The notes under the pieces: generated by a model | Told to the model about the DNA's origin: nothing | The model's database searches: none | What the model saw: only the letters and a program-made list of their open reading frames with translations | Shown: positions 1-8,722 of the stretch, piece after piece | Layout: each line of letters starts with the position of its first letter | Numbering within the stretch: position 1 is the first letter of the stretch | Source: Membranihabitans marinus | Lineage (GTDB): Bacteria; Bacteroidota; Bacteroidia; Chitinophagales; Saprospiraceae | Length of the DNA: 64,000 bases | Reading direction: 5' to 3' | NCBI RefSeq assembly: GCF_019802045.1 | Contig: NZ_JAHVHU010000004.1 | Coordinates: 310,001 to 374,000, forward strand | Program-made: the position numbers and the translations under genes

Positions 1-1
1 G

Positions 2-175
2 ATTGAGTCAGGTTTGACACCAGGCAAGAAGATTCATGTCATCGCTGAAAAAGCTGATGGTTCGAAAAAAGAATTTGATGCCATAGCCCGGTTGGACTCT
101 GAAATCGAAATCGAGTATTACCTCAACGGAGGCATTTTACACTATGTACTACGAGAATTTGTGAAAAACAATTAA
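2..175 (+). CDS. acnA: Aconitate hydratase, AcnA type (3' end only)
   Basis: Only the last 57 residues and the stop lie in the window. The tail reads ...IEYYLNGGILHYVLREF..., closely matching the C-terminal swivel-domain end of AcnA-type aconitases (E. coli AcnA ends in a similar YYQNDGILHYVIR segment). Aconitase isomerises citrate to isocitrate in the TCA cycle and carries a [4Fe-4S] cluster; the cluster cysteines lie outside this window. A strong hairpin with a T-run follows the stop, so this is probably the last gene of its transcript. The assignment rests on the short tail alone. Confidence 0.8.
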   Translation: MESGLTPGKKIHVIAEKADGSKKEFDAIARLDSEIEIEYYLNGGILHYVLREFVKNN

Positions 176-205
176 TGCAATTGATCACAATTAGATTTAT
201 AAAAA

Positions 206-240
206 GCCGATGCAAGAAATACTTGCATCGGCTTTTTTTT
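206..240 (+). terminator. Rho-independent terminator after acnA
   Basis: A perfect 11-bp stem (206-216 with 222-232), a 5-nt loop and a run of eight T follow the aconitase stop by about 30 bases. The complementary strand also has an A-rich flank, so it may also serve the convergent minus-strand gene ending at 351. Confidence 0.9.
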
Positions 241-350
241 ATTTTAAACCATGCTTCGCAGCACCTTTTATAATGCGCTGATTATGGATTCATAATTTCA
301 TAGATCGGTCACTGATGCTCCCGCATCCAAAACAGTGTGCTTTTAAAAAC

Positions 351-1643
351 TTAATCCTCCGTATAAACGATACGATATATCTTACCATTTACAGAATCAC
401 TGACATAAAGGGAGCCATCCGGTCCCACCGCAACACCGGTCGGACGTGCTGAAGCGTCAGAAGGTGATGTAAATGCATCCTCTCCGGCAAAACCATCCGC
501 AAATACCTCAAAATCTCCCGCGGGTTTTTCACCCGCCATAGCTACATAGGCAATATTGTAACCGGCTTGTGGTTCTGGTGCGCGATTCCAACTACCATGA
601 AAAGCAATAAAAGCACCATCATGGTATCTGTCCGGAAATTGGTCGCCACTATAAAATATAATATCATTGGGCGCCCAATGCCCTGGAAAGGTAAGAATTG
701 GTTCTTGATATTTTCCATCTTCGACGATTTGCTCGCCATCCCCTCCATATTCGGGTGCGATCATTCGCTGATTTTTTATACCATCATAATAGGTGTAGGG
801 CCATCCAAAATCATAACCGTCTTTCACTAGAAGAAAATCTTCGGATGGTAGTTCAGCATTTTCTTTTTCATCAAAATAATCAGGCCACAAGGTATTGAGT
901 TGATCCCGACCATGCTGCACAGCAAACAGTGCACCGGCTTCATCGTTCCATTCCAGAGCTACTGCATTGCGAATTCCTGTCGCATATCGATAACCGTCAT
1001 CTTGCTGGGTTTGCCCGGACTTCGTGGCATCAAACCTCCACACACCGCCTTGCCATTCCAGCTGCGGGCAGGGATCCATTCCTAGTGAACCCTTAGTCCG
1101 TGCTTCCTCCTGGCACGCATTAGATGGTGCACCAACATTCACAAACAAGTCACCTGAATCATTTATCGTAAAGGACTTAGCAGCGTGTTGTCCTTGTTCC
1201 GGAAAACCTCTTACGATCGTTTCAACTTCTCCACGGGGTACCAGATTGTCATCCAGTGGGACCCGAAAGACCGCTGTTTTTGAGCTGAAATACAAATATC
1301 CATCATGCAGACCTATTCCTGTTCCCGCAGTTTCACCAAAATATTCAATTTGGTCTGCGATACCATCACCGGTCGTGTCTCGCAACGCTGCAATGCCTCC
1401 ACCCTCTTTTTTTGATCGTAAAGCCACGTAGACATCACCATTATCACGTACCGCCAAATGACGTGCCGAGCCAACATCTTGAGCAACTACGACGGCCTGA
1501 AATCCATCGGGTAAAGTAAGATCTCCATTCGTGTCTGAAAAAGCAAGTTCAGATGGTTTTTCGGTGTCATTGGAATCGGGTGAATTACATTGGAAAAGGA
1601 GCAGGCTAGCTATTAGAAGTAAAAATTTGTCTAAACTAATCAT
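351..1643 (-). CDS. PQQ-dependent sugar dehydrogenase-like (sorbosone dehydrogenase family) lipoprotein
   Basis: A 430-aa protein starting with a lipoprotein signal (hydrophobic run ending LLFQC, Cys about residue 19). The body is a beta-propeller of the glucose/sorbosone dehydrogenase type: an early LPDGFQAVVVAQDVGSARHL segment, a central GVWRFDATKSGQ...YATGIRNAVALEW blade, and a C-terminal PTGVAVGPDGSLYVSDSVNG NHL-like blade. Members oxidise sugars or related alcohols in the periplasm using PQQ, but many are uncharacterised, so the substrate is unknown. The gene stands alone, convergent with acnA and 135 bases downstream of riboflavin synthase on the same strand. Confidence 0.75.
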   Translation of the reverse strand: MISLDKFLLLIASLLLFQCNSPDSNDTEKPSELAFSDTNGDLTLPDGFQAVVVAQDVGSARHLAVRDNGDVYVALRSKKEGGGIAALRDTTGDGIADQIEYFGETAGTGIGLHDGYLYFSSKTAVFRVPLDDNLVPRGEVETIVRGFPEQGQHAAKSFTINDSGDLFVNVGAPSNACQEEARTKGSLGMDPCPQLEWQGGVWRFDATKSGQTQQDDGYRYATGIRNAVALEWNDEAGALFAVQHGRDQLNTLWPDYFDEKENAELPSEDFLLVKDGYDFGWPYTYYDGIKNQRMIAPEYGGDGEQIVEDGKYQEPILTFPGHWAPNDIIFYSGDQFPDRYHDGAFIAFHGSWNRAPEPQAGYNIAYVAMAGEKPAGDFEVFADGFAGEDAFTSPSDASARPTGVAVGPDGSLYVSDSVNGKIYRIVYTED

Positions 1644-1778
1644 CTTGATAATTTTAAATAATCAATATTAGGATTACCTCTTTTGAAATTGAGGATTATA
1701 TTAGATATTGAATATATAAAATTTCATGTAATAAACCACATTTTAACGACTTAAATCAAATTATATAGGTCAAGAAGA

Positions 1779-2390
1779 TTATACTGAAACCTTGCTTTTA
1801 TACAATTCTCGGTATCGTTCAAGGTATTTTCCAAACACATCAAATTCTACATTTACCGCTTTGCCAGTCTGCCAAGTCTGTGCATTGGTATGCTCAAAAG
1901 TATAGGGTATGATGGCAACTGAAAATTCCACAAGAGACAATTCTGCGATCGTCAGACTAATTCCATCCAAGGTCACAGAACCTTGAGGAATGACCAGATG
2001 CTGATGCTCTTCGGATAATCTAAAAGTAAAAAACATACTACCATCCCGATCTTTTATATCGGTACACACCGTGGTCCCATCGACATGTCCTTGCACAAGG
2101 TGTCCATCAAGACGTTGTTCCAGCGTGACAGATCGTTCAAGATTAACGTGGTCTCCAACAACCCAATCATCAAGCGTTGTTTTTTTAAGCGTTTCTTCGA
2201 TCGCCGTTATTTGATATTGATTATTCTGCAGTTCTATGCGCTCTACCGTCAAGCAAACACCATTGTGACTGATGCTTTGATCGACCTTGAGTTCAGGTGT
2301 CAACTGTGATGATATCGTGATAATCTTGTTACGTCCCTCAGACTTGAGGTCCGTGATCTGTCCCATTGATTCAACTATCCCTGTAAACAT
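1779..2390 (-). CDS. ribE: Riboflavin synthase, alpha chain
   Basis: 203 aa, the normal family length. It opens with the diagnostic MFTGIVE motif and has two lumazine-binding repeats (about residues 1-97 and 98-190); the second begins around GHLVQGHVDGT. The enzyme dismutates two 6,7-dimethyl-8-ribityllumazine molecules into riboflavin plus the pyrimidinedione, the last step of riboflavin synthesis. It lies 42 bases downstream of the large surface-protein gene on the same strand, but no other riboflavin gene is adjacent, so its transcription unit is unclear. Confidence 0.95.
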   Translation of the reverse strand: MFTGIVESMGQITDLKSEGRNKIITISSQLTPELKVDQSISHNGVCLTVERIELQNNQYQITAIEETLKKTTLDDWVVGDHVNLERSVTLEQRLDGHLVQGHVDGTTVCTDIKDRDGSMFFTFRLSEEHQHLVIPQGSVTLDGISLTIAELSLVEFSVAIIPYTFEHTNAQTWQTGKAVNVEFDVFGKYLERYRELYKSKVSV

Positions 2391-2432
2391 ATACTGGTTT
2401 TTACTATATTCTAATACGCATTGGTCCTTCTG

Positions 2433-5129
2433 TTATTTGATCAGATCAATAGTTCCGCTAATCGTGTTGAACAATATCTCCCCCTGTTCTGTATTCAAAA
2501 ACAGATCACATTTATAAGTGTAGGTACCGGGTTCCAATTCTTCTCCATTCAGTGCTGAGCCGTCCCAATTTATATCTGCATCATTGGTCTGAAATACCAA
2601 ATTCCCCCATCGGTTATACGCTTCAAAGTTCACCCGCTGTATAAAAGCTCTTTGCAATGGATAAATCAGATCATTCCGACCATCGTTATTTGGGGTAAAT
2701 ACATTGGGTAGTTTATACGCCGGGCATGGATCGACACAGATCGTATCACTGAACAAGCCCTCATTGCCAAACTGGTCAATCATCTGTACCCGATAACAAC
2801 CGGCAAATCCTGAACTGCTACTGTGGTTCGCTGTATTTTCGTTCACGATAAAAACCGTCGGATCAGCCGTTATATCAACGAAAGAATCGAGGCCGTAAGC
2901 CCGGTACCAGAGTCGTACCTCCAGATCTTCAATTAGATCGAGGCAGGTATCGGGAAGTGTATATTGAAGGGTATTGGTAAATAACTGTTGATCATCCCGC
3001 GCATCTTCACAGTTATTCTGCACTTCCAGTTCCGGTTTACATGGCGGGGTACGGTCATCTGGTACTACACATATTTCCTGGGAGAAATTGATGGTCGTAT
3101 CTTGCAGAGAAATCCCCAAGAAATTACCCGCTCCTTCTATCTTATAGCAATACTCCACTCCATTTTGAACGTCGCGATCAGCAAATTGGTCTCGGTTTGT
3201 TTCTGCGCGTTCAACAAAGGTTCCAGCTTCTTTTCTGTAAACTGTATAGTTAAAATTATTCCATGGAGTAATGGAATTCCAATCCAAAAACACCAGATTG
3301 TTTCCTTGGTTGGATGATACATAAATAGTAGATGCAATTGATGAAAATCCTATGGAACGAGCGTTTGAATTCATCTCAATTTTGTAAAAATGCTGTTCAT
3401 CCGAGGTGTTGATATCAGAATGGGTGTATTGATACCTTTCATCAAAATCGTCAATGGTAGGTGCGCTTACACGCGAATCAGGTAATAGTGTGTACGTCCC
3501 GTTCAGGGATGTCGAATGAAACAAAGTCATGGTATACGGTCCGTCGGGACGCATGGAGTCAACGTTTGTTTCAGGTTTGACCCATTCTATGTCCACCTGT
3601 CCATCTGTCGGATTAGTAGTAATCACAGAGGCTTTCGTGACCAGAGGAAGATCCCGGTCTATTTTGATGCAAGCTTCCTCACTGGGTTTACTCTCCACGA
3701 TATTATAGGGATTATTCCCGCTGCTCAGACTGGCAAAGCGCGCAGTAATCCGATAACAATAAGTCACTCCGTTTTGCACCTCGGTATCAAAAAACTCATT
3801 ACGACCTGATTTATCGGAAAAACCAATGATGCGATATCCATAATTTACTAAATCCGGTAAACATTCATCATCGGGTATACTTCCACTGCCATTTCGTCGC
3901 CAGATGGTGAATCCCTGAAAATTGGAGCTGCCTTGACAATTGTATTCATCTGGCCAGGTGATCCGATTTTGTCCCATCTGCCGCTCTACATCGGGAGCTC
4001 CTGGTGCAGGACCCACCACTTCAATATTCATAGTTTTGAGATCAACAAGACCAGCCGAATCCGAAAAAAAGTTATCGGTGGCTTTAAATACCATCGTATA
4101 CCCAGCTCCGCGCACGTGTTCGCAGTGGGTCTGCCAGATAAAGTCTACAGTGCGAGGCACCTCTTCAAAAGCTTCACCACTGGCAAATACAGCTGGTGAT
4201 ACCTCTAGCGTTAGCGGACCCCCTAAAGCAGAAATTCGGACCAATTGTGTTTCTCTTTCGGGATCATCTACCTGAACGGGTATTTCGATAAGATCTCCGG
4301 CAACAGCACAAATCTGATCAGTTACTTGAACTTGAGGTGGGGAATTATTGCATTCCTGAATCTCGATTTGCATATCACGGATAATAGAATTAATAAGAAT
4401 CCCGTTCCGGTATTCTTTGATTCGGATCGCAATATTATACTGGCCTCTACGCTGCGGTGAATCCCATATAATCTCTCCGGTGACTTCATCGAGTGAGATG
4501 TTATTTTCGGGACCGGGATCAATTTGATCCGGGTACAAAAAATTGGGAACAGGTGTACCTACATCTTGCAGTGGCACCACCCATTCATAAGCCAGACTGT
4601 CGCCATCCGGATCATATGCGTTTGGATTGTGCACAAAGGGTTTGCCCACACAGCCCACATCAATGGGGGGTTGAAGTAAAACTGCTGAATTGTTTTCGCC
4701 CTGAAACTGTTGATTCAGGAATGTAAAGGTCGTCGCAATATGAAACTTGACGCGAATAGAATTCGGATAATTAACATTGAGGATACCACCAATCCGATTT
4801 GGGTCAGTCATTCCTATGGTATAGGTTCCCCGTCCGGGGTATGTATGTTCCTTGATGTAGTAGTTTCTTTTGATATCATTATCCAACGGTGTTCCTTTTC
4901 CATTGGTACGAGCAATCGTTTCCGAGGTTCCGTCGCCCCAATAAACGATCAGGCTGTCCCGGTCTACATGGCTGGAGGTTTTTGTATACGTCACAATCGT
5001 AATCCGAATGGATAAATCACCGATTTGTTCATAGGTGATCTCTCCTGCCCGGTTGTGCGTTGCCTGGCTGACTCCATAACTTATAAAGAGCAATAGTACT
5101 CCCAGATACAGTCGAATAATGGGTTTCAT
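2433..5129 (-). CDS. Large surface protein with T9SS type B (gliding motility-associated) C-terminal sorting domain
   Basis: 898 aa with an N-terminal signal peptide (MKPIIRLYLGVLLLFISYG...SQA). The middle contains Ig/PKD- and fibronectin-III-like beta segments, recognisable from repeated GVTYCYRI / GVEYCYKI strands. The last about 90 residues match the type B sorting domain (CHU_C): PNVFTPNNDGRNDLIYP, then FEAYNRWGNLVF, WDG and LEPGTYTYKCDL. Such proteins are exported by the type IX system and attached to the cell surface; function beyond adhesion or display cannot be inferred. Cysteine-rich spacing suggests disulfides. It is divergent from nhaA. Confidence 0.85.
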   Translation of the reverse strand: MKPIIRLYLGVLLLFISYGVSQATHNRAGEITYEQIGDLSIRITIVTYTKTSSHVDRDSLIVYWGDGTSETIARTNGKGTPLDNDIKRNYYIKEHTYPGRGTYTIGMTDPNRIGGILNVNYPNSIRVKFHIATTFTFLNQQFQGENNSAVLLQPPIDVGCVGKPFVHNPNAYDPDGDSLAYEWVVPLQDVGTPVPNFLYPDQIDPGPENNISLDEVTGEIIWDSPQRRGQYNIAIRIKEYRNGILINSIIRDMQIEIQECNNSPPQVQVTDQICAVAGDLIEIPVQVDDPERETQLVRISALGGPLTLEVSPAVFASGEAFEEVPRTVDFIWQTHCEHVRGAGYTMVFKATDNFFSDSAGLVDLKTMNIEVVGPAPGAPDVERQMGQNRITWPDEYNCQGSSNFQGFTIWRRNGSGSIPDDECLPDLVNYGYRIIGFSDKSGRNEFFDTEVQNGVTYCYRITARFASLSSGNNPYNIVESKPSEEACIKIDRDLPLVTKASVITTNPTDGQVDIEWVKPETNVDSMRPDGPYTMTLFHSTSLNGTYTLLPDSRVSAPTIDDFDERYQYTHSDINTSDEQHFYKIEMNSNARSIGFSSIASTIYVSSNQGNNLVFLDWNSITPWNNFNYTVYRKEAGTFVERAETNRDQFADRDVQNGVEYCYKIEGAGNFLGISLQDTTINFSQEICVVPDDRTPPCKPELEVQNNCEDARDDQQLFTNTLQYTLPDTCLDLIEDLEVRLWYRAYGLDSFVDITADPTVFIVNENTANHSSSSGFAGCYRVQMIDQFGNEGLFSDTICVDPCPAYKLPNVFTPNNDGRNDLIYPLQRAFIQRVNFEAYNRWGNLVFQTNDADINWDGSALNGEELEPGTYTYKCDLFLNTEQGEILFNTISGTIDLIK

Positions 5130-5398
5130 AATCGAATTAAAGATATAACTTTATACGCATTAAATCGAATCGAAGGTCCGGATAGTGTGATAATTTTTAC
5201 CCAGCTCGTAAGAAGAAAGGAATTACCACATTTCTGGTATTCCTTCATAGATCAAAAACTTAGTCGCTGTACTCGAACGTATCACACTCGTATGATCTAT
5301 TAAAAGATAAGATATCAAACAATTGATTTCAAGATTATTCAAAATACATGAATTATTTTAGGTAGGATTTCTTAATATAGCATATAAAATCTGAGGTG

Positions 5399-6727
5399 AT
5401 GATTCCAGGAAAAAAAAACAATTTATTTGAAAAAATAATAGCTAAAGATGCATCGGCTGGAATCGTCTTAATTATTTCAGCTGCCGCAGCGCTGATGATA
5501 GCCAATTCATCACTTCATGATCAGTACTACAAGTTTATGAATCTGGAATTCACGTTTGGTTTTCCGGAGATGAATATTTCCAAATCTCTCCACCATTGGG
5601 TTAATGACGGACTGATGGCGCTGTTTTTTCTGTTGGTCGGTCTTGAAATAAAAAGTGAATTGAAGTTTGGTCGACTGAATTCATTCAGATCAGCTTTGTT
5701 TCCAGTGGTAGCAGCCACATTTGGTGCGACATTTCCAGCAATAATTTATTGGTTTTTAAATAAAGGTACACCCTATATTCATGGTTGGGCCATACCGATG
5801 GCAACAGATATTGCTTTTGTTATCGGGATTATTTCATTGCTTGGCTCAAGAGTGCCTTCCTGGGTCAAGGTATTTATAACAACGATAGCTGTCGTAGACG
5901 ATCTGATCGCCGTCCTTATCATAGCTTTATTCTACACCGACCACATCAGCCTGGGTGCATTTGGGATTGCCGGAATCTGTCTGGTCCTACTCCTGGTTTT
6001 AAATTATTATAATGTATCCCGACTTACTCCATACCTGGCCATCGGGTTTGTGCTTTGGTGGGCCATTCTGGCCTCAGGAGTGCACTCCACCATTGCCGGT
6101 GTGATTTTAGCATTTACGCTCCCACTCCACCGGGAGTGGCGGCTGGAAAGAATTAAAGCTTTTGCCAGAAAAGGACTCCAGTTATTTGAAAAAGCCCATG
6201 ACGTGACTTTCGATCTTACCTCGGCCCAAGCACATTTTTATCTGGAAAACACTCAGCGGAATATGGAGTCCCCGCTCAAACGATTGATGCGAAAGCTTCA
6301 TGTGCCCGTTTATTTTTTTATAATGCCCTTGTTCGCTTTTGTCAATGCAGGGATTACTTTTGAATCCGGGGTTTTGGAACATGCCATTTCATCGACGATC
6401 ACCTGGGGAGTCATTTTGGGACTTTTCCTGGGAAAACAAATCGGAATTCTGTTCGCAACATGGATTTTGCTCAAGTTTGTGTTCAAAAAGATGCCGCAAA
6501 ATAAAGAAACCTGGAACGTCTTGGTTGGGATTGCTTTATTATGCGGTATTGGATTCACCATGTCCTTGTTTATTACCAATTTGTCTTTTGTGGAGGAGGA
6601 ATACCGTGAATTTGCGAAAATGGGTATTTTAGCTGTATCGTTGGTCAATGGTGTATTGGGTTATGTGGTTTTGAGACGTGGTACGGTCACGCCTCAAAAG
6701 ATCATTGACGATGAAATTGGAACCTAG
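5399..6727 (+). CDS. nhaA: Na+/H+ antiporter NhaA
   Basis: About 442 aa with the multi-helix NhaA architecture. Visible family motifs include GLMALFFLLVGLEIK, MATDIAFVIG (Thr-Asp of the discontinuous helix) and AVVDDLIAVL, whose adjacent Asp pair (about residues 167-168) is the ion-binding and transport pair in E. coli NhaA. The late GIGFTMSLFIT helix is also present. It exchanges external H+ for cytoplasmic Na+. A GTG directly precedes the ATG used here (5396 or 5399); a GAGG stretch lies just upstream. A longer loop after the VHSTIAGVILAF helix is normal for this family. Single gene, divergent from the surface-protein gene. Confidence 0.95.
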   Translation: MIPGKKNNLFEKIIAKDASAGIVLIISAAAALMIANSSLHDQYYKFMNLEFTFGFPEMNISKSLHHWVNDGLMALFFLLVGLEIKSELKFGRLNSFRSALFPVVAATFGATFPAIIYWFLNKGTPYIHGWAIPMATDIAFVIGIISLLGSRVPSWVKVFITTIAVVDDLIAVLIIALFYTDHISLGAFGIAGICLVLLLVLNYYNVSRLTPYLAIGFVLWWAILASGVHSTIAGVILAFTLPLHREWRLERIKAFARKGLQLFEKAHDVTFDLTSAQAHFYLENTQRNMESPLKRLMRKLHVPVYFFIMPLFAFVNAGITFESGVLEHAISSTITWGVILGLFLGKQIGILFATWILLKFVFKKMPQNKETWNVLVGIALLCGIGFTMSLFITNLSFVEEEYREFAKMGILAVSLVNGVLGYVVLRRGTVTPQKIIDDEIGT

Positions 6728-7247
6728 CGACGATATTAACTGGATGCTTATTCAATTTTATCCGATTAACTGATGTACCTAATAGTAGATCGGATTTTAA
6801 ATTTCAAAAACAAAGATGTATACCAACCGTGAGGAATTGACAGAGTTCTACCGCCTGTTTTTCACGAAGAAACTCGAAGAATATTTTGGACTATATGCAG
6901 CAAATAGGAGTTCCAATAGTATGAGATCAAGGCGGGAACTCAGCATATGAAATGATTCGTAATCTACGCAAAAAAAAATAGGGAGAATCCACTGGTAAGT
7001 TCAACGCATACATCAATGTGTTTTCCAGTAGATGCCGGAATCCTCATTAATAAGTTCCGATGCGAATGAATAAATAGCTTGAATGACAAGTTCTTTTATG
7101 CACCGTGGCATCCAACAGAACTATCATTGGTCCGCTATATATTCATCCCATCGGTTGTGAACTCATACCTACCATGTTGGAATCTCCCTTTAGGATAACT
7201 TATTAACTAAGTTCTATAGATTCATCAAGGATATAAGCATCCTTGTG
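6728..7247. other. Gene-poor interval between nhaA and gapA
   Basis: 520 bases. The only open frame with any coding look is 6816-6950 (+), a 44-aa peptide starting MYTNREELTEFYRLFF and ending at TGA. It matches no family I know and may be a gene fragment. No tRNA, strong terminator or repeat was seen. Confidence 0.4.
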
Positions 7248-8243
7248 TTACAAAGTCGCTAATTTAATTGCCAATTGACCCAACCGTGTAGAATAACCAG
7301 CTTCATTATCATACCAGCTAACAACCCGGATAAAATCATCATCACAAGTGGTCAATTCTACATCAAAAATCGAAGAATAGGGTGATCCGATAATATCACT
7401 GGATACAATAGGATCTGTTTCGTATTTTAAAATTCCCTTCATATCCCCTTCCGATGCTTTTTTGAAAATTGCATTGACCTCTTCTGCTGTTGCGGGTTTT
7501 TCAACTTTCACTGTCATATCAATTAATGAACCAGTGAGCGTTGGTACCCGATAAGCCATTGCCATAATTTTGTCTCCAATAGCCGGATACACGAGACGTA
7601 CAGCTTTAGCGGCTCCAGTACTTGTTGGAACAATGTTTTGCGCAGCTGCTCGTGCTCTTCGCAAATCTTTATGTGGAGCATCCTGAATGTTTTGATCTGC
7701 GGTATAGGCATGAATCGTGCTCATAGAACCAGTCTTGATTCCGTAGTTTTCATCCAACAGCTTTACTACAGGCGCCAGACAGTTGGTCGTACAGGATGCA
7801 TTGGAGAAAATCGTCTCTTCTGGATCAATTTCTTCTTCGTTGACACCCAGAACGATGGTTTTTACATCACCTTGTGCCGGAGCTGAGATCAAAACCTTTT
7901 TTGCTCCTGCTTCCAAATGTTTGGATGCTTGCTCGCGCGACCGAAAGATACCGGTACACTCCAATACAAAATCCACTCCAAGTTCGTCCCATGGAAGTTT
8001 GGCAGGATCTCGTTCTGACAAAGCAACTACTTTCTCTCCGTCAATAAATATATTCCCGTGATCAGCCGTCACTTCGTGATCCAATGTCCCATGTGCGGTA
8101 TCATATTTTAATAAATGAGCCAAGGTGTCGTTATCCGTCAAGTCATTAATAGCGACTACCTGAACTTCATCATTGTCAAGTAAACTTCGGAAGGTCAATC
8201 TGCCGATCCTTCCAAATCCATTAATTGCAATTTTCTTTGCCAT
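7248..8243 (-). CDS. gapA: Glyceraldehyde-3-phosphate dehydrogenase, type I
   Basis: 331 aa from the ATG that begins MAKKIAINGFGRIGR; this is the usual length and N-terminus. The NAD-binding GFGRIGR motif, Asn33-Asp34 (the Asp favours NAD+ over NADP+) and the active-site SNASCTTNCLAP with Cys151 are all present, plus the C-terminal WYDNEAGYS motif. It oxidatively phosphorylates glyceraldehyde-3-phosphate in glycolysis. A longer in-frame start exists at 8321, but it would lie upstream of a TACATTTG -7-like element (8310-8317), supporting the shorter start. Monocistronic by spacing. Confidence 0.97.
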   Translation of the reverse strand: MAKKIAINGFGRIGRLTFRSLLDNDEVQVVAINDLTDNDTLAHLLKYDTAHGTLDHEVTADHGNIFIDGEKVVALSERDPAKLPWDELGVDFVLECTGIFRSREQASKHLEAGAKKVLISAPAQGDVKTIVLGVNEEEIDPEETIFSNASCTTNCLAPVVKLLDENYGIKTGSMSTIHAYTADQNIQDAPHKDLRRARAAAQNIVPTSTGAAKAVRLVYPAIGDKIMAMAYRVPTLTGSLIDMTVKVEKPATAEEVNAIFKKASEGDMKGILKYETDPIVSSDIIGSPYSSIFDVELTTCDDDFIRVVSWYDNEAGYSTRLGQLAIKLATL

Positions 8244-8309
8244 AAGTTTTTGTTTTATATCCGTACTGTTCAAATAAATAATTCCCTGAAAGGGCCTGTT
8301 TAGAAGTTG

Positions 8310-8317
8310 CAAATGTA
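8310..8317 (-). promoter_or_regulatory. Possible -7 element for gapA (TAnnTTTG class)
   Basis: On the minus strand the sequence reads TACATTTG, matching the Bacteroidota -7 consensus TAnnTTTG. Transcription would start about 55-60 bases before the gapA ATG. No convincing -33 TTTG was found at the right distance, so this is tentative. Confidence 0.4.
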
Positions 8318-8441
8318 ACAAAAAAATGATAGAATGAAATATTCTAAATTATTCGTTCACCTACAATCCAGTAATACCCTTTATTGTATCAATAATCATC
8401 ATCCTTAAAATGAAAAAAGTCACACTTTTGTTTTCAAAACT

Positions 8442-8471
8442 TTTGGAAATTAAATAAATATCCTATATTTG
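8442..8471 (+). promoter_or_regulatory. Bacteroidota-type promoter for tRNA-Glu
   Basis: A -33-like TTTG (8442-8445) and a perfect -7 TATATTTG (8464-8471) are separated by 18 bases. The tRNA 5' end at 8490 lies 19 bases beyond the -7 element, leaving a short leader. The geometry fits the housekeeping sigma consensus known in this phylum. Confidence 0.65.
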
Positions 8472-8489
8472 CCATCGCTTTGAAAAAGT

Positions 8490-8561
8490 GGCCCGTTCGT
8501 CTAGGGGTTAGGACGCCAGGTTTTCATCCTGGTAGCAGGGGTTCGAATCCCCTACGGGCTG
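8490..8561 (+). tRNA. tRNA-Glu (anticodon TTC)
   Basis: 72 nt to the discriminator base. The acceptor 8490-8496 pairs with 8554-8560 (with a G-U at the first pair). The anticodon stem CCAGG/CCTGG (8516-8520, 8528-8532) closes a TTTTCAT loop with anticodon TTC at 8523-8525. The T-arm AGGGG-TTCGAAT-CCCCT (8537-8553) is intact. No 3' CCA is complete in the genome (GCC follows), so CCA is presumably added. A terminator follows within 10 bases. Confidence 0.97.
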
Positions 8562-8570
8562 CCTTCAGTA

Positions 8571-8606
8571 AGCCGGAAAGAAAATTTTCTTTCCGGCTTT
8601 TTTTTT
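8571..8606 (+). terminator. Terminator after tRNA-Glu
   Basis: A 28-base perfect palindrome (8571-8598) is followed by a T-run through 8606, immediately downstream of the tRNA. Confidence 0.9.
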
Positions 8607-8722
8607 GGTTGATTTTCAAGGCTTTATAATCCTGGCCTCTAACTGAGAACCCCCACATAGATGGTTTATTACAGAAAAATACCATCTTTAAGTTCTTAAA
8701 TCAGATCGAACAAACATAGTTT

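Noticed and set aside
8244-8321. Longer N-terminus for GAPDH
   Set aside because: The extra 26 residues are not part of the family, and a -7-like element lies inside the stretch.
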